Shown here in pieces: positions 8,760 through 16,599 of a DNA stretch of 64,000 bases; the first letter of the stretch is position 1; every line of letters begins with the position of its first letter. Under the pieces are notes generated by a model, which was not told where the DNA came from, did no database searches, and saw nothing but the letters and a program-made list of their open reading frames with translations. The translations under genes and the position numbers were made by a program. Origin of the DNA: an uncultured Oscillospiraceae bacterium (GTDB lineage: Bacteria; Bacillota; Clostridia; Oscillospirales; Oscillospiraceae); the NCBI GenBank assembly GCA_947627735.1, contig CANQXG010000007.1, positions 1 through 64,000 of the forward strand, given 5' to 3'.

Positions 8760-8797
8760 GGCGCTGTCCCACAGACAGCGCCTTTTCCTTTTTTTGA
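8760..8797 (+). terminator. Partial terminator between BMP lipoprotein and ABC ATPase genes
   Basis: The stem GGCGCTGTC / GACAGCGCC with a 5-nt loop is followed by TTTTCCTTTTTTT. It lies inside an otherwise continuous operon, as is common after binding-protein genes. Confidence 0.8.
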
Positions 8798-8825
8798 TCC
8801 AACCATTCCCACGAAAGGAGAACCC

Positions 8826-10379
8826 ATGGCAGAAGAATTTGCCGTCCGCATGGTGGACGTCACCAAGTCCTTCGGGCAGGTGCTGGCCAACAACAAGGTC
8901 TACCTGGAGCTGAGAAAGGGCGAGATACTGTCCCTGCTGGGCGAAAACGGCAGCGGCAAGACCACCCTGATGAACATGCTCTCCGGCATCTATTTCCCCG
9001 ACGCGGGTCAGATCTACATCAACGGCCGGGAGGTGACCATCTCCTCCCCCCACGACGCCTACGCCCTGGGCATCGGCATGGTGCACCAGCACTTCAAGCT
9101 GGTGGACGTGCTCACCGCCGCGGAGAACATCGCCCTGGGCCTGCCCGGCGGCGCGGTGGTGGACCGGAAGTCCATCGCCAAAAAGGTCCGGGAGATATGC
9201 GGCCGGTACGGCTTCGACGTGGACCCGGACAAGAAGGTCTACGACATGTCCGTGTCGGAGAAGCAGACCCTGGAGATCGTCAAGACCCTCTACCGCGGCG
9301 CGGACATCCTCATCCTGGACGAGCCCACCGCCGTGCTCACCCCCCAGGAAACGGAGAAGCTGTTCGCGGTCATGCGCAACATGCGCTCCGACGGCAAGAG
9401 CATCATCATCATCACCCACAAGCTGGCGGAGGTGCTGGCCATCTCCGACCGGGTGACGGTGCTCCGGAAGGGGGAGTACATCGGGGACATGGACACCGCC
9501 AAGGCGGACGCCCGTGCCCTGACGGACATGATGGTGGGCCGGACCGTGACGCTGAACATCCAGCGGGATCAGCCGGAGCGGCCCCAGCGGCGGCTGGAGA
9601 TACGCAACCTGACCGTGAAGGACTCCGACGGCGTGGTGCGTCTGGACGACATCAACCTGGACGTGTACGCCGGGGAGATACTGGGCGTGGCGGGCATCTC
9701 CGGCTGCGGCCAGAAGGAGCTGCTGGAGGCCATCGCTGGCCTGCAGCCGGCTGTGTCAGGCTCCAGCGTGAAATACCGCCCCACCGGGCCGGACGGCCCC
9801 GCCGAGGAGCTGCTGGGTCTGGGGCCTCGGGCCGTCAGCGACAGGGGCATCCGCCTGGCCTTCGTGCCGGAGGACCGGCTGGGCATGGGCCTGGTGGGCA
9901 GCATGGACCTGGCGGACAACATGATGCTCAAGAGCTACCGCACCCTGGGCAAGGGCATGTTCACCCAGCGCCGCCAGCCCTATGAGCTGGCCCGGGAGGT
10001 GGTCCGGGAGCTGGAGGTGGTGACCCCCAGCATCGAAACGCCGGTGCGCAAGCTGTCCGGCGGCAACGTGCAGAAGGTCCTGGTGGGCCGGGAGATCGCC
10101 ATGCACCCCTCGGTGCTGATGAGCGCCTACGCGGTGCGGGGGCTGGACATCAACACCTCCTACACCATCTACCGGCTGCTGAACGAGCAGAAGAAGGCCG
10201 GTGTGGCGGTGATCTACGTGGGGGAGGATCTGGACGTGCTGCTGCAGCTGTGCGACCGGATCGCGGTGCTGTGCTCCGGCCGGCTCAACGGCGTGCTGGA
10301 TGGCCGCACCGCCACCAAAGAAGAGGTAGGCTACCGCATGACGGCCATGGCGGACAGCGGAAAGGAGGCCCGGGTATGA
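8826..10379 (+). CDS. Nucleoside ABC importer, double ATP-binding subunit
   Basis: This 517-residue protein has two fused nucleotide-binding domains, like NupO/YufO. Domain 1 has a full Walker A (LLGENGSGKTT, about residues 38-48), the signature-like region YDMSVSEKQ and Walker B ILILDEPTAVLTP. Domain 2 has a Walker A without the Lys (GISGCGQKE), a good LSGGN signature and a Walker B lacking the acidic residues (SVLMSAYAVRGLD). Such degeneration of the second domain is usual in this subfamily, so only one composite site is expected to hydrolyse ATP. The ATG at 8826 follows AAAGGAG, and the stop overlaps the first permease start as ATGA. Confidence 0.93.
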   Translation: MAEEFAVRMVDVTKSFGQVLANNKVYLELRKGEILSLLGENGSGKTTLMNMLSGIYFPDAGQIYINGREVTISSPHDAYALGIGMVHQHFKLVDVLTAAENIALGLPGGAVVDRKSIAKKVREICGRYGFDVDPDKKVYDMSVSEKQTLEIVKTLYRGADILILDEPTAVLTPQETEKLFAVMRNMRSDGKSIIIITHKLAEVLAISDRVTVLRKGEYIGDMDTAKADARALTDMMVGRTVTLNIQRDQPERPQRRLEIRNLTVKDSDGVVRLDDINLDVYAGEILGVAGISGCGQKELLEAIAGLQPAVSGSSVKYRPTGPDGPAEELLGLGPRAVSDRGIRLAFVPEDRLGMGLVGSMDLADNMMLKSYRTLGKGMFTQRRQPYELAREVVRELEVVTPSIETPVRKLSGGNVQKVLVGREIAMHPSVLMSAYAVRGLDINTSYTIYRLLNEQKKAGVAVIYVGEDLDVLLQLCDRIAVLCSGRLNGVLDGRTATKEEVGYRMTAMADSGKEARV

Positions 10380-11473
10380 ATCACGAATCCCTGCTGCACA
10401 TCTCCAAGCGGGACGGGCTGGTCTGGTGGCGGGCCTGGCTGATCCGGCTGGCCGGCCTGCTGCTGGGCATGGCCGTGAGCGCCGTGGTCATCTACGCCAT
10501 CACGAAGCTGAACCCGGTGCGGGTGTACGCGGCCATGTGGGACGGCGCCTTCGGCACCACCCGCCGGGCCTGGGTCACCACCCGGGACACCATGATGCTG
10601 CTGTGCATCGCCGTGGGCCTGGCCCCCGCGTTCATGATGCGGTTCTGGAACGTGGGCGCCGAGGGCCAGATCCTCATGGGCGGCTGCGCCACGGCGGCGG
10701 TGCTGCTGTATGTGGGCAACGCCTGCCCCACCTGGCTGCTGCTTCTGATGGGGGCGGCGGTGAGCCTGCTGGCCGGCGCCATATGGGGCCTGATCCCCGC
10801 GCTATGCAAGGCCCGCTGGAACACCAACGAGACCCTGTTCACCCTGATGATGAACTATATCGCCATCCAGATCACCTGCTTCCTGGTGGCCAAGTGGGAG
10901 AACCCCAAGGGCTCCAACTCCGTGGGCATCATCAACTCCCGCACCCAGGCCGGCTGGTTCCCCAGCCTGTTCGGCCAGCAGTACGTGCTGAACGTGATCC
11001 TGGTGCTGGCGGCGGCGGTGCTCATGTTCCTGTACCTGCGCTACACCAAGCAGGGCTATGAGATCTCCGTGGTGGGCGAGAGCGAGAACACCGCCCGCTA
11101 CGCCGGCATCTCCGTGCGGCGGGTCATCATCCGCACCATGGCCATCTCCGGGGCGGTGTGCGGCTTCTCCGGCTTCATCGCCGTGTCCGGCTCCGGCCAC
11201 ACCATCTCCGTGGACACCGCCGGCGGCCGGGGCTTCACCGCCATCATCGTGGCCTGGATGGCCAAGTTCAACACCATGGTGATGATCCTGATCGCGCTGC
11301 TGCTGGTGTTCCTGGAAAAGGGCGCCATCCAGATCGCCTCCCAGTTCCATCTGAACGACTACGCCTCCAACGTGGTGGAGGGCATCATCCTGTTCTTCCT
11401 GCTGGGCAGCGAGTTCTTCATCCAATACTCCGTCCGGTTCCGTCACAGCCACAAAAAGGAGGTGGAGGCATGA
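10376..11473 (+). CDS. Nucleoside ABC importer permease 1
   Basis: This 365-residue integral membrane protein is the first permease of the BMP-type importer (BPD_transp_2 fold, NupP-like), with about eight to ten hydrophobic helices. The family stretch FWNVGAEGQILMGGCATA lies near residue 98. The start is the ATG at 10376, which overlaps the ATPase stop by four bases; the ORF track begins earlier at an in-frame GTG that lies within the ATPase gene. It ends by an ATGA overlap with the second permease, so the two should be translationally coupled. Confidence 0.92.
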   Translation: MNHESLLHISKRDGLVWWRAWLIRLAGLLLGMAVSAVVIYAITKLNPVRVYAAMWDGAFGTTRRAWVTTRDTMMLLCIAVGLAPAFMMRFWNVGAEGQILMGGCATAAVLLYVGNACPTWLLLLMGAAVSLLAGAIWGLIPALCKARWNTNETLFTLMMNYIAIQITCFLVAKWENPKGSNSVGIINSRTQAGWFPSLFGQQYVLNVILVLAAAVLMFLYLRYTKQGYEISVVGESENTARYAGISVRRVIIRTMAISGAVCGFSGFIAVSGSGHTISVDTAGGRGFTAIIVAWMAKFNTMVMILIALLLVFLEKGAIQIASQFHLNDYASNVVEGIILFFLLGSEFFIQYSVRFRHSHKKEVEA

Positions 11474-12453
11474 CACAGCTCATCTCCCTGCTCACCGGCG
11501 CCATCGTGTTCGGCACGGTGATCCTCTACGGCGCCGTGGGCGAGATCATCACGGAGAAATCCGGCAACCTCAACCTGGGCGTGCCCGGGATCATGTACCT
11601 GGGCGGCATCGCGGGCCTGGCGGCGGCATTCCTCTACGAAACTCACGCGGCGGCGCCGGTGGGGATCGTGGGCCTGGCCGTGAGCTTCCTGGCGGCATTG
11701 GCCGCCTCCGCTCTGGGCGGGCTTATCTACGCCTTCCTCACCATCACCCTGCGGGCCAACCAGAACGTCACCGGCCTGACCCTGACCATCTTCGGGGCGG
11801 GCCTTGCCAACCTGTTCGGCGGCAGCCTCAACGCCATGGCCGGCGGCGTGGGCCAGATCCATGTGGCCCTCACCAGCCAGTCCTACCGGGCCTATATCCC
11901 GGCCCTGGCCGGCCTGGGCGGCGTGGGAAAGCTGCTGTTCTCCTTCGGCTTCATGGCCTACCTGGCCATCCTCATCGCCCTGGCAGCCAGCTGGTTCCTT
12001 GGCCGGTCCCGGGTGGGGCTGAACCTGCGGGCCGTGGGCGAGGACCCGGCCACCGCCGACGCCGCCGGTGTGAACGTCACCCGCTACAAGTACCTGGCCA
12101 CCTGCGTGGGCGCGGCCATCTCCGGTCTGGGCGGGCTGTACTACGTGATGGACTACATCAAGGGCACCTGGACCACGGACAGCACCATCGAGGCCCTCGG
12201 CTGGCTGGCGGTGGCGCTGGTGATCTTCGCCACCTGGCGGCCCGCCCGGGCCATCTGGTCGGCCTATCTGTTCGGCGTGCTCTACTGGGCCTACAACTAC
12301 ATCACCGGCCTGAGCCGGGCCAGCATAGAACTGTTCAAGATGCTGCCCTATGTGGTCACCATCATCGTGCTGGTGGCGGTGAGCATGCGCCGGTCCCGGG
12401 AGTCCCAGCCGCCCCACAGCCTGGGCCTGAGCTACTTCCGCGAGGAACGATGA
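11470..12453 (+). CDS. Nucleoside ABC importer permease 2
   Basis: This 327-residue membrane protein is the second, NupQ-like permease. Its N-terminus carries the typical EKSGNLNLGVPGIMYLGG segment that replaces the GAEGQ motif of permease 1, followed by LRANQNVTGLTLTIFGAG and VGEDPATADAAGVNV. About eight helices are visible. The ATG at 11470 is preceded by AGGAGGTGG and overlaps the previous stop; the ORF track begins upstream in frame. It overlaps the downstream HAD gene by four bases, placing that phosphatase in the same transcript. Confidence 0.92.
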   Translation: MTQLISLLTGAIVFGTVILYGAVGEIITEKSGNLNLGVPGIMYLGGIAGLAAAFLYETHAAAPVGIVGLAVSFLAALAASALGGLIYAFLTITLRANQNVTGLTLTIFGAGLANLFGGSLNAMAGGVGQIHVALTSQSYRAYIPALAGLGGVGKLLFSFGFMAYLAILIALAASWFLGRSRVGLNLRAVGEDPATADAAGVNVTRYKYLATCVGAAISGLGGLYYVMDYIKGTWTTDSTIEALGWLAVALVIFATWRPARAIWSAYLFGVLYWAYNYITGLSRASIELFKMLPYVVTIIVLVAVSMRRSRESQPPHSLGLSYFREER

Positions 12454-13100
12454 TGCGCTTTGAACACATCTTTTTCGACCTGGACGGGACGCTGACGGAC
12501 CCGGGCACAGGCATCACCAACGCCATCATGTACGCCCGGAAAAAACGGGGGCTTGACCCGGGCCGGAATGAGGATTATTATAAGTTCATCGGCCCGCCCA
12601 TGCCCCAGAGCTTCGTGGAGTACTGGGGCGTGAGCCTGGACGAGGCCAAGGCCATCCTGGCCGATTACCGGGAATACTACGCGCCGAAGGGCATCTTTGA
12701 AAACAGCGTGTATCCCGGCATCCCCCAGGCCCTGGCGGCCCTCAAGGCCGCAGGATGCAAGCTCTATGTGGCCACCTCCAAGCCCACGTTCATGTCCGAG
12801 CAGATCGTGGAGCGCTTCGGCCTGGCGCCCTATTTCCTGACCGTGTCCGGCAGCGACCCGAACCGGTCGGACAGCACCAAGGCGGAGGTGATCCGCGCCG
12901 CCCGGGACCGGTTCGGCATAGATATAGCCCGGGCCGTGATGGTGGGCGACCGGAGCTACGACGTGGCGGGGGCGCTGGAGTGCGGCATCCCCTGTGTGGG
13001 CGTGGCCTACGGCTACGGCTCCCGGGAGGAACTCACCCAGGCCGGGGCGGTATACGTGGCCGACACGCCCGCCGACCTGGCGGCCTGGCTGCTGGGCTGA
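12450..13100 (+). CDS. HAD hydrolase, phosphoglycolate phosphatase / 5'-nucleotidase type
   Basis: This 216-residue HAD enzyme has motif I FFDLDGTLTDPGTGI at residues 8-22, motif II YVATSKP near residue 107 and motif IV MVGDRSYDVAGA near residue 168. The alpha-helical C1 cap between motifs I and II is of the phosphoglycolate phosphatase type, which includes several nucleotidases. It overlaps the second permease by four bases at ATGATG, so it is the last gene of the nucleoside-import operon. The context suggests a nucleotide or sugar-phosphate substrate, but that is inference; the motifs alone only show a phosphatase. Confidence 0.85.
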   Translation: MMRFEHIFFDLDGTLTDPGTGITNAIMYARKKRGLDPGRNEDYYKFIGPPMPQSFVEYWGVSLDEAKAILADYREYYAPKGIFENSVYPGIPQALAALKAAGCKLYVATSKPTFMSEQIVERFGLAPYFLTVSGSDPNRSDSTKAEVIRAARDRFGIDIARAVMVGDRSYDVAGALECGIPCVGVAYGYGSREELTQAGAVYVADTPADLAAWLLG

Positions 13101-13116
13101 TACAGATTTTGGATCG

Positions 13117-13244
13117 AAGCCGCCTGACGCGGCATCGCGGGAACAGACCCCCTGACAGATCTCAGCGAGGGATGTTTTCGCGAGGCGAGAAAGGCGGCGC
13201 AGGGAATACTTTGTGTATTGCCAAGCCGCCTGACGCGGCATCGC
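13117..13244. repeat. Pair of 22-bp direct repeats in the mgtE upstream region
   Basis: The 22-bp sequence beginning AAGCCGCCTGACGCGGCATC occurs at 13117-13138 and again at 13223-13244, and similarity continues as AGACCCSCTGA after each copy. Each copy contains a GCCGC-ctgac-GCGGC hairpin. Between them the DNA is non-coding on both strands as far as I can tell. It resembles a dispersed intergenic repeat rather than a gene. Confidence 0.55.
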
Positions 13245-13274
13245 AAAAAAAGACCCGCTGAGAAAGGAGATGGA

Positions 13275-13343
13275 ATGATGGACGCTGGCGATAGTACCGG
13301 CACAAAACGGGGCCGAACCGCGCGGGCGTCCGTCGCCCGCTAG
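13275..13343 (+). CDS. Possible 22-residue leader peptide upstream of mgtE
   Basis: This short ORF begins ATGATG directly after the strong ribosome site AGAAAGGAG and encodes MMDAGDSTGTKRGRTARASV plus two residues. It has two Asp near the start and a basic second half. Its stop codon (TAG, 13341) lies inside the nested hairpin 13299-13365, so translating ribosomes would open that structure. This is the arrangement expected of an attenuating leader peptide for the magnesium transporter gene that follows. It is too short for the ORF track, and whether it is translated is unproven. Confidence 0.35.
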   Translation: MMDAGDSTGTKRGRTARASVAR

Positions 13344-13365
13344 CTTTTCACGGCCTCTTTGTGCC
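13299..13365 (+). promoter_or_regulatory. Nested hairpin in the mgtE leader
   Basis: Three coaxial stems are visible: GGCACAAA with TTTGTGCC at the base, GGCCG with CGGCC in the middle, and GCGGGCG with CGCCCGC at the tip. It ends 30 bp before the mgtE ATG. The conserved blocks of the M-box magnesium riboswitch are not present, so this is not a recognisable M-box. Confidence 0.5.
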
Positions 13366-13395
13366 TTCCGAATACCCATATAAGGAGGAAGGACG

Positions 13396-14775
13396 ATGGC
13401 TGAACGCACCCTTACCCTGGACCAGACCGTTCTGGCCCTGGTCGAGCAGAAAAAATACGCCACCCTGCGGGACATCCTGGTGACCATGATCCCGGCGGAC
13501 ATCGCCGCCCTGTTCGAGGAGATGGACGACGAGCGCTCCCTGCCGCTGCTGTTCCGGCTGCTGCCCAAGGACATGGCGGCGGAAACCTTCGTGGAGATGG
13601 AGCCAGAGTTCCAGGAGCTGCTCATCCGCGGCTTTTCCGACAGCGAGCTGAAGGAAGTGGTGGATGAGCTGTACGTGGACGACGCGGTGGACCTGGTGGA
13701 GGAGATGCCCGCCAACGTGGTCCGGCGCATCCTGAAGCAGGCGGACGCGGAGACCCGCAAGCTCATCAACAACATCCTCCAGTACCCGGACGACTGCGCC
13801 GGGTCGCTGATGACCACGGAGTTCGTGGACCTGCAGCCCACCATGACCGTTGCCGACGCCGTCAAGCGCATCAAGCGCACCGGCACCGACAAGGAGACCA
13901 TCAACATCTGCTACGTCATCGACGACGGCAGGCACCTTCTGGGCACGGTGTCCATCCGCACCCTGATCCTGTCCGACGACGAGGCGGACATCGCCGACAT
14001 CATGTCGGAGAACGTCATCAGCGTGGGCACCCTCACCGACCAGGAGGACGCCACGGCGCTGTTTTCCAAGTACGACCTGACGGTGCTGCCGGTGGTGGAC
14101 AACGAAAACCGCCTGGTGGGCATCATCACCGTGGACGACGCGCTGGACGTGCTGGAAACGGAGACCACCGAGGACATCGAGATCATGGGCGGCATGACGC
14201 CCACCGACAAGCCCTATCTGAAGACCAGTGTCCGGGAGACCTTCAAGGCCCGGTTCCCCTGGCTGCTGCTGCTGATGATCTCCGCCACCTTCACCGGCCA
14301 GATCATCGCCAGCTTTGAAAATGCCCTGGCCGCCGCGGCGGTGCTCACCGCCTACATCCCCATGCTCATGGACACCGGCGGCAACTCCGGCTCCCAGGCC
14401 AGCGTCACCGTCATCCGCGGCATCTCCCTGAACGACATCGAGTTCAAGGACTATTTCCGGGTGCTGTGGAAGGAGATCCGGGTGGCCGTGATCTGCGGCG
14501 TGGCCCTGGCCGTGGCCAATTTCGTGAAGCTGATGCTGGTGGACCGGATGCTTTTCCACAACCCGGAGGTGACGGTCACCGTGGCGGCGGTGATCTGCAT
14601 CACGCTGGTGTGCACGGTGCTGTGCGCCAAGGTGGTGGGCTGCACCCTGCCCATGCTGGCGGAGAAGCTGGGCTTCGACCCGGCGGTGATGAGTTCGCCG
14701 TTCATCACCACCATCGTGGACGCCCTGAGCCTGCTCATTTACTTCCGCTTCGCGGTGGCCATATTGAAGCTATAA
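13396..14775 (+). CDS. mgtE: Magnesium transporter MgtE
   Basis: This 459-residue protein is a MgtE-type Mg2+ channel. The cytosolic N-domain (residues about 1-130) is followed by two CBS domains (about 130-255), which sense Mg2+ and gate the pore in characterised MgtE, and then five transmembrane helices. The pore signature is MDTGGNSGSQASVTVIRG near residue 320. Length and order match the family. AAGGAGGAAGG precedes the ATG. It is separated from the nucleoside operon by a 295-bp structured region and ends at a bidirectional terminator. Confidence 0.95.
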   Translation: MAERTLTLDQTVLALVEQKKYATLRDILVTMIPADIAALFEEMDDERSLPLLFRLLPKDMAAETFVEMEPEFQELLIRGFSDSELKEVVDELYVDDAVDLVEEMPANVVRRILKQADAETRKLINNILQYPDDCAGSLMTTEFVDLQPTMTVADAVKRIKRTGTDKETINICYVIDDGRHLLGTVSIRTLILSDDEADIADIMSENVISVGTLTDQEDATALFSKYDLTVLPVVDNENRLVGIITVDDALDVLETETTEDIEIMGGMTPTDKPYLKTSVRETFKARFPWLLLLMISATFTGQIIASFENALAAAAVLTAYIPMLMDTGGNSGSQASVTVIRGISLNDIEFKDYFRVLWKEIRVAVICGVALAVANFVKLMLVDRMLFHNPEVTVTVAAVICITLVCTVLCAKVVGCTLPMLAEKLGFDPAVMSSPFITTIVDALSLLIYFRFAVAILKL

Positions 14776-14786
14776 AGCCGAGAAAA

Positions 14787-14816
14787 GCAAGAGCGCGGCA
14801 AACGCCGCGCTCTTGC
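14787..14816. terminator. Bidirectional terminator between mgtE and acyltransferase
   Basis: GCAAGAGCGCGGC-aaac-GCCGCGCTCTTGC forms a perfect 13-bp stem between two convergent genes. Confidence 0.75.
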
Positions 14817-14829
14817 ATTATGATTTTCC

Positions 14830-15888
14830 TCACACGATGGACTTGAACACCGGCACCTTTTTCATCACCATGTCGGTGACGTAGGCCGCCGCGAAGGCGA
14901 AGGCCACCACCGCGATCAGCCCGGGGATGCCCCCCAGGCCCAGGGTGAAGGGGTCGAAGTGCAGGTACTTGTACAGCAGCCGCACATAGGCCATGTGGAT
15001 CAGATACACGCCGAAGGAGTGGCCGTCGATATTGCCCAGCACCCGCTTCACGCCGGCAAAGCCCTCCCGCTTCAAAGAGAAAAACCACCCGGCGATGCCC
15101 GCCGCCTGGACGATCACCAGCGGCGAGGTGTAGGAAAACAGCATCTCCGGCACCGGCCAGCCCCGCCGCATCTGCAGCCAGGTCAGCGCCGCCACGGCCA
15201 GGGTGCCCGCCACCGCCATGGCCCCGTAGGCCCGGCGGGGCAGCCTGTCGCCCCAGCGGCGGATGTAGTGGCCCAGAAACAGCCAGAAGGGGTAGATGGT
15301 GCTCACGTGGATATAAAACCCGCAGGGGATGTTCCATATGCCCAGCATGGGCAGCAGGGACTCGAACGCCCCGTACACGATCAGCAGATACCGGATGTCC
15401 CGCTCGTCGGAGGCAGCCGCCACCTTCTTATAGGCCGGCAGCAGCAGATAAAGCCCCACCAGGCAGTACAGGTACCACATGTGGGACCAGGTGTTGCCGG
15501 TGAACACCTCCGCCACGCCCCCCAGAAACACCCGCCAGGTGCGCATGGCGGGGTTGAAGATGGCCTCCAGCACCGCGAACAGCACCCCGAACACCACGAT
15601 GGCCTTCACCACCCGGGCGATATAGCGGCTGAACAGCTTCTTGTAGCCGATCTCACGCTCCGGCGCCAGCAGCAGCGCCCCGGTGACCATGATGAAGCAG
15701 GGCACCGCCCAGTACTGGGCGTTCAGCGCCACCTGGCAGACCGCCGTCTGCACCGCCGTCATGGACGGGCCGTACATCAAAATGGTGGAGTAGGCGGTGT
15801 GCATCAATATGATGCATAGGCACGCCGCCGCCCGCAAGCAGTCATAACCGGCGTCCCGCCGTCCGCTCCCCAGGGCCGCCTCGCTCAC
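14830..15888 (-). CDS. Acyltransferase 3 family membrane protein
   Basis: This 352-residue protein belongs to the acyltransferase 3 (OafA/WecH-like) family, which transfers acetyl or other acyl groups to sugars of surface polymers. The N-terminal YDCLRAAACLCIILMHTAY contains the family R and H positions, and about ten hydrophobic helices follow. The GTG at 15888 overlaps the stop of the upstream lipoprotein gene by four bases, so translation is coupled. It is the last gene of the leftward envelope cluster that begins with the cell-wall-binding protein, suggesting a wall or teichoic-acid-like acceptor, which is inference. Confidence 0.85.
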   Translation of the reverse strand: MSEAALGSGRRDAGYDCLRAAACLCIILMHTAYSTILMYGPSMTAVQTAVCQVALNAQYWAVPCFIMVTGALLLAPEREIGYKKLFSRYIARVVKAIVVFGVLFAVLEAIFNPAMRTWRVFLGGVAEVFTGNTWSHMWYLYCLVGLYLLLPAYKKVAAASDERDIRYLLIVYGAFESLLPMLGIWNIPCGFYIHVSTIYPFWLFLGHYIRRWGDRLPRRAYGAMAVAGTLAVAALTWLQMRRGWPVPEMLFSYTSPLVIVQAAGIAGWFFSLKREGFAGVKRVLGNIDGHSFGVYLIHMAYVRLLYKYLHFDPFTLGLGGIPGLIAVVAFAFAAAYVTDMVMKKVPVFKSIV

Positions 15889-16556
15889 CAGAACAGGCCT
15901 CCCGTGATGCAGCCGTCGCTGCCGCTGTTGTAGGTCTGCTGGGCGGCAGCCGCCGCGGCGGCCTCCTCCTCGGCCTTGCGCTGCAGCTCCGCCTCATGGA
16001 AGTCGATCTCCGCCTGACTGGTGTCCACGCTCTCGCCGTCGGCGTCGGTATAGATCAGATACACCAGTTCCTCGTCGGTCAGGGCGATCTGCCCCTCCAC
16101 GAAGTCACCGGCGGGCACGTCGTGCATGGTCAGGCCCGCGCCGTCCGCCAGCTTCACCCACACGTCCACTGGCCCGGCGGCCGGGAAGAACATCTGCCGG
16201 CGCTCCTCCGCCAGGAACGGGCCGTCCTCCCCCAGCAGCTCCTCGGACCAGTCCTCGCCCTCGTACTGGGTGTACACCTCGGTGATATCCTGGCCGGTGG
16301 TGTTGACCAGCTCCGCCGCGCAGCCGTCCTCGGCCTCCTGGCCGATCACGGGCAGCGGCTCCGGGGTGGGTTCCGGGGTAGGCTCCGGGGTGGGTTCCGG
16401 CGTCGCCTCCGGCTCCTCCTCGGCCAATATCTCCTCCTCAGGCTCCTCGACGGGGGCCGGCTCCTCGGTGGGAGCGCTCTCCGCCGCCTGGCCGCCGCAT
16501 CCGGCCAGCAGGCCCGCCGCCAGCACCAGCGCCAGGGCCAGGGTCAGCTTTCTCAT
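15885..16556 (-). CDS. Lipoprotein with Glu/Pro-rich linker
   Basis: This 223-residue protein has a clear lipoprotein signal (ALVLAAGLLAGCGG), so it should be anchored outside the membrane by the Cys near residue 20. Residues about 25-72 form an acidic linker with TPEP repeats that probably spans the cell wall. The remaining globular part contains VNTTGQDITEVYTQYEG, similar in feel to small beta domains of clostridial lipoproteins, and ends with an Ala/Glu-rich helix. I do not recognise a catalytic motif. GGAGGAG precedes the ATG. It lies 43 bp after the cell-wall-binding gene and overlaps the acyltransferase, so all three are probably one transcript. Confidence 0.75.
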   Translation of the reverse strand: MRKLTLALALVLAAGLLAGCGGQAAESAPTEEPAPVEEPEEEILAEEEPEATPEPTPEPTPEPTPEPLPVIGQEAEDGCAAELVNTTGQDITEVYTQYEGEDWSEELLGEDGPFLAEERRQMFFPAAGPVDVWVKLADGAGLTMHDVPAGDFVEGQIALTDEELVYLIYTDADGESVDTSQAEIDFHEAELQRKAEEEAAAAAAAQQTYNSGSDGCITGGLFW

Positions 16557-16599
16557 ATCTCTCCTCCTGTCTGTCTTCCCAAAAACCGCTCAGGCCGCC

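Noticed and set aside
9700-10160. Inactivating lesion in the second ATPase domain of the importer
   Set aside because: The missing Walker A Lys and altered Walker B are usual in the second domain of BMP-type importer ATPases.
13101-13395. M-box magnesium riboswitch before mgtE
   Set aside because: The structure present does not contain the conserved M-box sequence blocks.
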